DNA from: Comamonadaceae bacterium
Lineage (GTDB): Bacteria > Pseudomonadota > Gammaproteobacteria > Burkholderiales > Burkholderiaceae_C
NCBI GenBank assembly: GCA_947455585.1
Contig: CANGOY010000111.1
Span: forward strand, 1 to 6,448
Reading direction: 5' to 3'
Length of the DNA stretch: 6,448 bases
In this document: positions 1 through 5,271 of the stretch, in pieces
How the letters are laid out: every line of letters starts with the position of its first letter
Position numbering within the stretch: the first letter of the stretch is position 1
Translations under genes and position numbers: made by a program
Notes under the pieces: model-generated
Databases searched by the model: none
Told to the model about the DNA's origin: nothing
What the model saw: the letters and a program-made list of their open reading frames with translations, nothing else

Positions 1-59
1 ACTTCTTGAACTTGCCTAGCAACTCCGTGGTGGAGCTGGGCAGCAAAATCGAAATCTAA
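1..59 (+). CDS. 3' end of upstream gene, possibly glutamate-cysteine ligase (partial)
   Basis: Only the last 18 codons and the TAA stop at 57-59 are present. The readable tail is FLNLPSNSVVELGSKIEI. The gene begins outside the window, so its identity cannot be read from sequence. Its stop lies 5 bases before the gshB start, so the two are almost certainly co-transcribed. In many beta-proteobacteria the gene directly before gshB is gshA, the glutamate-cysteine ligase that makes gamma-glutamylcysteine, the substrate of GshB. The gshA assignment therefore rests on context alone. The reading frame and stop are clear; the product name is a guess. Confidence 0.45.
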   Translation, partial: FLNLPSNSVVELGSKIEI

Positions 60-64
60 ACCTC

Positions 65-1015
65 ATGCACATCCTCTTCGTCGCAGACCCGCTGTCGTCC
101 TTCAAGATTTACAAGGACACCACGTTTGCGATGATGCGTGAGGCGCAGCATCGCGGCCACCAAGTGTGGGCCTGCGAGCCGCAAGACATCGTGTGGCAAA
201 GCGGCCAGCAAGTGTCGGCACGTGTGCAGCAGGTGCGCTTGACGGGTGATGCCGAACATTGGTTTGAGGTGCAAAGCGTGGACGCGCATTACGCGCTCAA
301 AAACGCAGACGCCATCGTCATGCGCAAAGACCCGCCTTTTGACAGCGAATACTTTTACGCAACGCACTTGCTAGAGCAAGCCGAACGCGAAGGTGCCAAA
401 GTGTTCAACAAGCCTGCGGCTTTGCGCGACCATCCAGAAAAGTTGGCCATTCTGGAGTTCGCGCAATTCATCAGTCCCACCCTAGTGACGCGCAGCGCCG
501 ATGCTATTCGCGCCTTTCATGCGCAGCACCGCGACATCATCTTGAAGCCGCTCGACGGCATGGGTGGCATGGGCATCTTCCGTGTGAAAGACGATGGCTT
601 GAACCTCGGCGCCATCACCGAAACGCTCAACCGCGATGGTGCACAAACCGTCATGGTGCAAAAGTTCATCCCCGCCATCGACAAGGGCGATAAGCGCGTG
701 CTCGTCATCGGAGGCAAAGTTGTCCCCTATTGCTTGGCGCGTATCCCGCAAGGTGGTGAAGTGCGCGGCAACTTGGCTGCAGGCGGCAAAGGCGTGGCGC
801 AAGCCATCTCTGCACGTGACCAAGAAATCGCTGAAGCCCTTGGCCCCATCCTTGCCAAACGCGGCTTGTTGCTAGTGGGTTTGGATGTGATTGGTGACTG
901 TCTCACCGAAGTCAACGTGACCAGCCCTACGTGCTTTCAAGAGATCTTTGACCAAACGGGTTTTGATGTCGCTGCGATGTTCATCGACGCGCTTGAGGCC
1001 GCAGCAAAAAAGTAA
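65..1015 (+). CDS. gshB: Glutathione synthetase (ATP-dependent)
   Basis: This cytosolic ATP-grasp enzyme joins gamma-glutamylcysteine and glycine to make glutathione, the second step of the pathway. The protein has 316 residues, the same length as E. coli GshB. The N-terminal pre-ATP-grasp domain starts MHILFVADPL and contains MRKDPPFD (86-93). The ATP-grasp core shows the glycine-rich loop KPLDGMGGMGIFR (161-173), KRVLVIGG (210-217), RIPQGGEVRGNLAAGG (226-241), GLDVIG (272-277) and the metal/substrate segment EVNVTSPTC (282-290). All family motifs look intact. The ATG at 65 fits the family N-terminus exactly. No good Shine-Dalgarno is visible, which suits translation coupled to the gene ending at 59. 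It converges with the amidotransferase gene, with only 16 bases between the two stop codons and no clear terminator there. Confidence 0.97.
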   Translation: MHILFVADPLSSFKIYKDTTFAMMREAQHRGHQVWACEPQDIVWQSGQQVSARVQQVRLTGDAEHWFEVQSVDAHYALKNADAIVMRKDPPFDSEYFYATHLLEQAEREGAKVFNKPAALRDHPEKLAILEFAQFISPTLVTRSADAIRAFHAQHRDIILKPLDGMGGMGIFRVKDDGLNLGAITETLNRDGAQTVMVQKFIPAIDKGDKRVLVIGGKVVPYCLARIPQGGEVRGNLAAGGKGVAQAISARDQEIAEALGPILAKRGLLLVGLDVIGDCLTEVNVTSPTCFQEIFDQTGFDVAAMFIDALEAAAKK

Positions 1016-1031
1016 GCCAGTTGCACAGCAG

Positions 1032-1808
1032 TCAGCTTCGTACCTGCCCATCCACAAACACTTTCAACTCCCCCGGCGCAAACGGCGTCCACACCTCGTT
1101 GGTTGTTAAAGGGGCAGTGACCACCACAGCCACACGGTCATTCGGTGACGCGTGCTCAGCAAAGTTGATGCTCATGTCTTGGTCGCTCAAGGTGGCTGTT
1201 GCAAATGGGTGCTTGCGCTCGATGTAGCAAAGATTGGTGGAGGCATGTGCCCACAGCGCTTGGCCATTCGACAGCAAGAAGTTGAATGTACCGTGTTTGG
1301 CGATTTGCGGCACCAGCTCTTTCAAGGTCAGTGTGAGTTCGTCAATCGACGGCACATTCGCGTGTGATTTGGCCATCTCTTGCATCAACCAGCAAAACGC
1401 GCGTTCGCTGTCGGTGTGCCCCACAGGTTTGAAGCTGCCGTGCAAACGCGGTGCGTAGTTTTCTAAATTGCCGTTGTGCGCAAACACCCAGTAGCGTCCC
1501 CACAGCTCACGCACGAAGGGGTGGCAGTTCTCTAGCGACACCACACCTTGTGTGGCCTTGCGGATGTGCGAAATGACATTGCGGCTTTTGATGGGGTACT
1601 TGCGAATCAGCTCAGCCACGGGTGAGGTGCTGGCGGGCAGGTGATCGATGAAGTGGCGCAAACCACGGTCTTGCTCAGAACCTTCAAAAAACGCAATGCC
1701 CCAGCCATCGGCATGGTGGTCAGTCACACCTGCGCGTTGGGCAAAACCACTGAAGCTAAACGTCGCATCGGTGGGGTTTTTGCAGTTGAGTCCGAGCAGT
1801 TGGCACAT
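1032..1808 (-). CDS. Class II glutamine amidotransferase, YafJ/DUG3-like
   Basis: The protein has 258 residues, close to E. coli YafJ. It is a stand-alone Ntn-hydrolase glutaminase domain, predicted to hydrolyse a gamma-glutamyl amide or peptide bond. Cys2 follows the initiator Met, so Met removal would expose the N-terminal catalytic cysteine. Other class II hallmarks are HADGWG (32-37), HIRKAT (81-86), NCHPF (94-98), HNGN (111-114) and GHTDSE (130-135). No synthase domain is attached, so the true substrate is unknown. Relatives include yeast Dug3, part of a glutathione-degrading complex, and EgtC of ergothioneine synthesis. It is the last gene of the minus-strand cluster, starting 17 bases after the exporter stop, and it converges with gshB. 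The Cys2 requirement fixes the ATG at 1808. The family is clear; the physiological role is not. Confidence 0.93.
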   Translation of the reverse strand: MCQLLGLNCKNPTDATFSFSGFAQRAGVTDHHADGWGIAFFEGSEQDRGLRHFIDHLPASTSPVAELIRKYPIKSRNVISHIRKATQGVVSLENCHPFVRELWGRYWVFAHNGNLENYAPRLHGSFKPVGHTDSERAFCWLMQEMAKSHANVPSIDELTLTLKELVPQIAKHGTFNFLLSNGQALWAHASTNLCYIERKHPFATATLSDQDMSINFAEHASPNDRVAVVVTAPLTTNEVWTPFAPGELKVFVDGQVRS

Positions 1809-1825
1809 GGCGTTTCAATTCAAAA

Positions 1826-3286
1826 TCAATGGGTGTCTTGGTTGGGTTGGCGAATGCGCCACGCTGCCAAAAGTGCCAGCATGCAAACCAACGCGAGCAT
1901 CAAAAACACTTCGTCAAAAGCCGCCAAGCGCATGGCCGATGTTTTGGCGTTGGTGAGCGAATCACCGTGCACAGCCAATCGCCACTCCAACAAAATACCG
2001 CACAAGCTCACGCCCGCAGCACCGCCCAGCATGCGCAAAAAATTGATCACACTGGCACCCTGAGGAATCAAGCTGCCGTCCATGCCACGCATGGCGCCGA
2101 TGTTGAGCGATGGCAAGATAAAGCCCAAGCCCACGCGACCCAAAATCGCGAACACCACCAGCACCCACAAACCAGTTTGCAAATTCACGGTCAGCATCAG
2201 TGCGAATGAAAGTGCCAACAACACCAAACCAAAACTCACCATCAAGTGCGTGGGGTGCGTGCTGGAGTAGCGACCCACAACGGCAATCGTGAGGGCCAAC
2301 AACAAACCCGAAGGCAGCAGCAAGGTGCCCACATAGCTAGGCGATAAACCCAAACCCAGCTGCAAATACAAAGGCAGCAAATAGGTGGAGCCAAACATTG
2401 CAATGCCGTAGATGAAGGCCACGGTGGTGCCCATGGCAAATGGGCGATGGGCAAACAATGCCAAGTTCATCAGCGGCTTGCCATCGTTTTGAGTTTGCAC
2501 ACGTTGCCACACCACAAAACCCACGGTGCACAACGCCGCAGCACCCATCAAGCTGAGAGCGGCCGTCACATTGCCGCTGTGCAACATCACCAAGCCATTG
2601 AGCAAGCACAAGGTGCCCACTGTGGCGAGTGCGAGGCCGCCTAAATCGAGCGAGGGTTTGCCATGGTTGGCGCTCACGCCGCCAGGTGCCGTGGTGGGGA
2701 CATAGCGCATGGCCATCCACATCGAAATTGTGCAAAACGGCACCACCATGAAGAACAGCGCGCGCCAGCTCATCCAGTCCACCAACAAGCCGCCGATGCT
2801 GGGGCCGAGCGCCGGTGCCAGCACCACGCCCATGCCAAAGAAGCTGTTGGCACGTCCTTGTTCAGACGTGTCAAACGCACGCAAGATGATGATCGCGGGA
2901 ATGGGTTGCACTACACCGGCCGCCAAGCCTTCAATCACACGCGCGGCCAGCACCCAGTTGTAGTCCGTCGATAGCCCGCCTGCAATGCCAGCGGTGAGCA
3001 GCGCCCACATGCAACCCATGTAGGTGGTGCGGTAGCCAAATCGCGCCAGCAACCACGGCGTGGTGAGCATGGACACAGTCATCGCCACCATGAAGCTCGA
3101 GCTCACCCATTGCGCCGATTCTTGGCCAATACCGAACTGCATGCTCATGTCGGGAATGCCGACGTTCATGATGGTGGACGACATGATGGCGGCCATCGAG
3201 CCAATCATCACCGTGGTCAGCATCAGCCAGCGATGGCGCGTGCCGTAGCGGCTTTGCAAATCGGCCAGTGAGCCTCGGTCAGCCAT
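1826..3286 (-). CDS. MFS drug-type exporter, DHA2 (EmrB/QacA-like) family
   Basis: This is an inner-membrane proton-driven exporter of 486 residues, rich in hydrophobic helices throughout and of the length usual for the 14-helix DHA2 group. Helix 1 spans about 20-40 and ends in NVGIPDM (41-47), equivalent to the NVALP motif of DHA2 proteins. A degenerate motif A lies near LLARFGYRTTY (79-89). The antiporter motif C is clear at GMGVVLAPALGPSIGG (151-166). The cargo cannot be read from sequence. No EmrA-like membrane fusion partner or outer membrane channel is encoded here. The frame stays open upstream to about 3679, but that extension is not membrane-like and overlaps other genes. The ATG at 3286 (MADRGSLADL) places the first helix correctly. 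This start overlaps the end of the CWC gene by 8 bases, which suggests translational coupling. Confidence 0.92.
   Translation of the reverse strand: MADRGSLADLQSRYGTRHRWLMLTTVMIGSMAAIMSSTIMNVGIPDMSMQFGIGQESAQWVSSSFMVAMTVSMLTTPWLLARFGYRTTYMGCMWALLTAGIAGGLSTDYNWVLAARVIEGLAAGVVQPIPAIIILRAFDTSEQGRANSFFGMGVVLAPALGPSIGGLLVDWMSWRALFFMVVPFCTISMWMAMRYVPTTAPGGVSANHGKPSLDLGGLALATVGTLCLLNGLVMLHSGNVTAALSLMGAAALCTVGFVVWQRVQTQNDGKPLMNLALFAHRPFAMGTTVAFIYGIAMFGSTYLLPLYLQLGLGLSPSYVGTLLLPSGLLLALTIAVVGRYSSTHPTHLMVSFGLVLLALSFALMLTVNLQTGLWVLVVFAILGRVGLGFILPSLNIGAMRGMDGSLIPQGASVINFLRMLGGAAGVSLCGILLEWRLAVHGDSLTNAKTSAMRLAAFDEVFLMLALVCMLALLAAWRIRQPNQDTH
3279..3286 (-). promoter_or_regulatory. 8-base start/stop overlap (ATGGCTGA) coupling two genes
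   Basis: Read on the minus strand, the exporter ATG begins 5 bases before the TGA that ends the CWC gene, giving ATGGCTGA. Upstream of the exporter start there is only a weak purine stretch (GAAAGA). Reinitiation by ribosomes finishing the CWC gene is therefore the likely way the exporter is translated. The overlap is directly visible; coupling is inferred. Confidence 0.6.
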
Positions 3287-3503
3287 GCGCGTCTTTCGTG
3301 GCACAGGCTTGGCAAATGCAGGCTTTGCGTTGAGATGCAACGGGGACTTTTGCCAGCAACTCTGGCGAAAAAGACACGTTGACACACCAGCACTTGGCCA
3401 CGGGTTGCCCGGTGGGTTTGGCGACTTCCATCGCACATTGGTTGGGCTTGCCGCACAAGGGACAAGCGCAAGCGTCAATGGGGGCGGGCATTTGGCTGGG
3501 CAT
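3279..3503 (-). CDS. Small cysteine-rich CWC family protein
   Basis: The product is 74 residues with nine cysteines: 12, 14, 17, 23, 38, 40, 62, 64 and 67. They fall in the pattern CxCxxC...C, then a central CWC (38-40), then CxCxxC (62-67), which matches the cysteine-rich CWC family found widely in proteobacteria. The function of the family is unknown; the paired cysteines suggest zinc or another metal, or a redox role. There is no signal peptide or membrane segment, so it should be cytosolic. I chose the ATG at 3503 (MPSQMPAPID). A TTG at 3542 would add 13 residues but would run into the divergent promoter area, and an ATG at 3491 is also possible. It is the first gene of the minus-strand cluster and overlaps the exporter start by 8 bases. 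Confidence 0.8.
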   Translation of the reverse strand: MPSQMPAPIDACACPLCGKPNQCAMEVAKPTGQPVAKCWCVNVSFSPELLAKVPVASQRKACICQACATKDAHG

Positions 3504-3550
3504 GCCCCAAAGTGTAGCGAAGCGAACAAGGCACAATCGCAAAAAATCTT
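3504..3550. promoter_or_regulatory. Divergent promoter region between CWC gene and photolyase gene
   Basis: These 47 bases separate two divergent start codons, so promoters for both must lie here or just inside the genes. On the minus strand TACACT (3517-3512) resembles a -10 box but sits only 8 bases from the CWC ATG, which would give a very short or no leader. On the plus strand CACAAT (3532-3537) is a plausible -10 box for the photolyase gene. I found no convincing -35 hexamer at 16-18 bases for either, and no clear inverted repeat for a shared regulator. Confidence 0.35.
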
Positions 3551-4753
3551 ATGTACGAATTTCCGCCCACGCCAGAAGCCGCCCAGTTGCGGCTTGACCA
3601 TGTCAGCCCCAAAGACTATGCGCACACACGCAACGCGTTGGATGGTGCAGTCACGCATTTGTCGCCGTACCTCACGCATGGATTTTTAAGCGTGCCTGAT
3701 GTGGCCAGCGCCATGTACCACCAGTACCGTGTGGGCGTGCAACACAAGCTGATTTACGAGCTGGGTTGGCGCGAGTACTTTCAACACGTGCACCACCATT
3801 TGGGCGATGGCATTGCGCAGTCGTTGCGTGAAGGCATATTGCCCGAGTCTGAGTACAGCACCGAGTTGCCCGAAGACGTGCGCCACGCGTGCACCCGTGT
3901 GCCCGTCATCGACAACGCGATTCGCATGCTCTACACCACGGGCTATTTGCACAACCATGCACGTCTGTGGGTAGCCAGTTACATCGTGCACTTGCGCAAG
4001 GTGCATTGGCGTGTCGCAGCAGATTGGATGTACAGCCATTTACTGGACGGTGACTTGGCCAGTAACTACCTCAGCTGGCAATGGGTGGCGGCAACCGGCA
4101 GCAGCAAACCTTATTTGTTCAACGCCGACACCGTTGAAAAATTTGCACCTGAAATTTGGCACAGCCGTGGCACATCGATTGATGTGAGCTACGAGTTGAT
4201 GGACATCTTGGCCAACAGCGCTGCCACGGTGGCGCAAGTTCGCAAAAACGAATTGGCCTGGGATGAGCCCCAGGTGTTCGCCGAGCCGCCTGCAGAACTC
4301 GGCTTTACACAAGCTGTGGCCAGCGATGTGGCGGGTAAACATGTGTGGCTGGTGCATCTTTGGGCGCTGGCCGATGTGCCAAAAGATTTACCGGCGGACG
4401 TGGTGTGCGTGGCCGTGGCATTTGCAGAGCACGCGCAAGCGCATCCGTGGAATGCCTTGCGCTGGAACTTTGTGGGTGAACGCATGGCGGCACTCACGCC
4501 GCACCGTTGGTTTGCTTCAGCAAAAGATGTGTTGCAGGCTTTGGCTCATGCGCAAAGTGTGCAAACCGTAGGGAATTTGTGTTTGCCAGACCTGGCTGCA
4601 AGTCATGTGCAACTGCGACCTGCGCCGCGTTTGTTCCGTCAGCTCGACAAGCCCATGGACTCGTTCAGCAAATGGTGGGTGCAAGTGAACAAAAACGTGC
4701 GTCATTTGCAGCAGCTGGTGTACCCGCTGCCCACGCGAACACCAGCGCCTTAA
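3551..4753 (+). CDS. Photolyase-like FAD-binding protein with unusual domain order
   Basis: The product has 400 residues. Residues about 14-210 match the helical FAD-binding domain of DNA photolyases: THLSPYLTHGFLS (35-47), ELGWREYF (70-77), RMLYTTGYLHN (125-135), LLDGDLASN (164-172) and WQWVAATG (176-183). By alignment from memory to E. coli PhrB, E70, W73, N135 and W178 match lesion-pocket residues E274, W277, N341 and W384. N172 matches the flavin N5 contact N378, and W176 and W153 match electron-transfer W382 and W359. Met345 is replaced by L139, Arg342 by H136, and the distal Trp306 has no counterpart. The usual N-terminal alpha/beta domain is absent, and an in-frame TAG at 3515-3517 rules out a missed upstream start. 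Residues about 260-400 form an extra C-terminal region with alternating strand and helix character. Light-driven repair of pyrimidine dimers is the likely role, but a photoreceptor role or another DNA lesion remains possible. Confidence 0.85.
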   Translation: MYEFPPTPEAAQLRLDHVSPKDYAHTRNALDGAVTHLSPYLTHGFLSVPDVASAMYHQYRVGVQHKLIYELGWREYFQHVHHHLGDGIAQSLREGILPESEYSTELPEDVRHACTRVPVIDNAIRMLYTTGYLHNHARLWVASYIVHLRKVHWRVAADWMYSHLLDGDLASNYLSWQWVAATGSSKPYLFNADTVEKFAPEIWHSRGTSIDVSYELMDILANSAATVAQVRKNELAWDEPQVFAEPPAELGFTQAVASDVAGKHVWLVHLWALADVPKDLPADVVCVAVAFAEHAQAHPWNALRWNFVGERMAALTPHRWFASAKDVLQALAHAQSVQTVGNLCLPDLAASHVQLRPAPRLFRQLDKPMDSFSKWWVQVNKNVRHLQQLVYPLPTRTPAP

Positions 4754-4770
4754 CCCTGCATTGAAGCGGC

Positions 4771-5166
4771 TTACTCGCCAGGCGCGGGCGTGACCTTGGT
4801 GATGAAGTATTCCGTCTCGCCAAAGCAGCCGGGTAGGCCTTTGTGTTGTTCGTATTCCACCACCACTTTTTGACCAATCTGTTTGTTGATCTGGTCAGCC
4901 ACTGCATCGTCACGGACGGTGAATGCAAATTTTTCTGGAATAGCGGGCAATGTGGCCAAAGCACGAATTTGTTCGCCTTCCCATGTTTTGCAAATCCAGC
5001 CTTTGTAAGAGAGCTTTTGCACAAAGCCCACGCTCTCGCCTTTGGAGTAGGTGAAGTGGTACGAGAACAGCAGGTATACGCTCGCAGCAATCAGCACAGT
5101 CAAGAGCAAACCAATTACGGTGCGCAGGGCAAAGCGAAGGGTGGCGCTAATCAAAGGGTGTGTCAT
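4771..5166 (-). CDS. Small membrane-anchored protein of unknown function
   Basis: The product has 131 residues. A basic N-terminus (R11, R15) is followed by one strong hydrophobic helix at about 17-36. Positive charges before the helix predict an N-in anchor with the remaining 95 residues in the periplasm. The soluble part opens with YSKGESVGFVQKLSYKG (40-56) and KTWEGE (60-65). This resembles, from memory, a motif of small one-helix proteins sometimes mislabelled as 6-phosphogluconate dehydrogenase; I see no such enzyme here. Two cysteines, C59 and C114, could form a disulfide in the periplasm. The start at 5166 gives a good anchor, although the Shine-Dalgarno is weak. The gene converges with the photolyase gene (17 bases between stops) and lies downstream of glcB, but a terminator separates it from that gene. 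It appears to be monocistronic. Confidence 0.82.
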   Translation of the reverse strand: MTHPLISATLRFALRTVIGLLLTVLIAASVYLLFSYHFTYSKGESVGFVQKLSYKGWICKTWEGEQIRALATLPAIPEKFAFTVRDDAVADQINKQIGQKVVVEYEQHKGLPGCFGETEYFITKVTPAPGE

Positions 5167-5200
5167 GGCAATCGCTCAATCAAATAAATGCAATGGCTGA

Positions 5201-5206
5201 ATCATA
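5201..5206 (-). promoter_or_regulatory. Candidate -10 box (TATGAT) for the small membrane protein gene
   Basis: On the minus strand TATGAT differs from the consensus TATAAT by one base and lies 34 bases before the start codon at 5166, a normal leader distance. No good -35 hexamer sits 16-18 bases upstream, where the T-rich end of the glcB terminator lies instead. The assignment rests on the -10 match and position only. Confidence 0.4.
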
Positions 5207-5221
5207 GTTGGCAGCGTTCAT

Positions 5222-5251
5222 GAAAAACGGCTCCCGAGGGAGCCGTTTTCT
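5222..5251 (-). terminator. Rho-independent terminator of glcB, possibly bidirectional
   Basis: A perfect 11-bp stem (5224-5234 with 5239-5249) closes a four-base loop at 5235-5238. The GC-rich core ACGGCTCC is flanked by A on one side and T on the other. Read on the minus strand it begins about 20 bases after the glcB stop and ends in five T residues. On the plus strand it also ends in a T-rich tract, so it could act in both directions, although no plus-strand gene reads into it directly. Confidence 0.9.
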
Positions 5252-5271
5252 TTTGTTTCACTTGGCAGTAA

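Noticed and set aside
482..823. 113-codon minus-strand frame inside gshB
   Set aside because: It is entirely antisense to the ATP-grasp core of gshB, whose motifs are all intact, so it is a shadow frame.
1016..1031. Terminator between the gshB and amidotransferase stops
   Set aside because: The 16 bases hold no stable hairpin or T tract.
1641..2063. 140-codon plus-strand frame spanning the amidotransferase/exporter junction
   Set aside because: It overlaps two well-supported minus-strand genes, has no recognisable domain, and is low in coherent sequence features.
3287..3679. N-terminal extension of the exporter frame by 131 residues on the minus strand
   Set aside because: The extension has no membrane or domain character, covers the CWC gene and the photolyase start in other frames, and the family N-terminus fits the ATG at 3286.
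3285..3689. 134-codon plus-strand frame across the CWC gene and the divergent promoter region
   Set aside because: It is antisense to the CWC protein, whose cysteine spacing is clear, and runs into the photolyase gene in a different frame.
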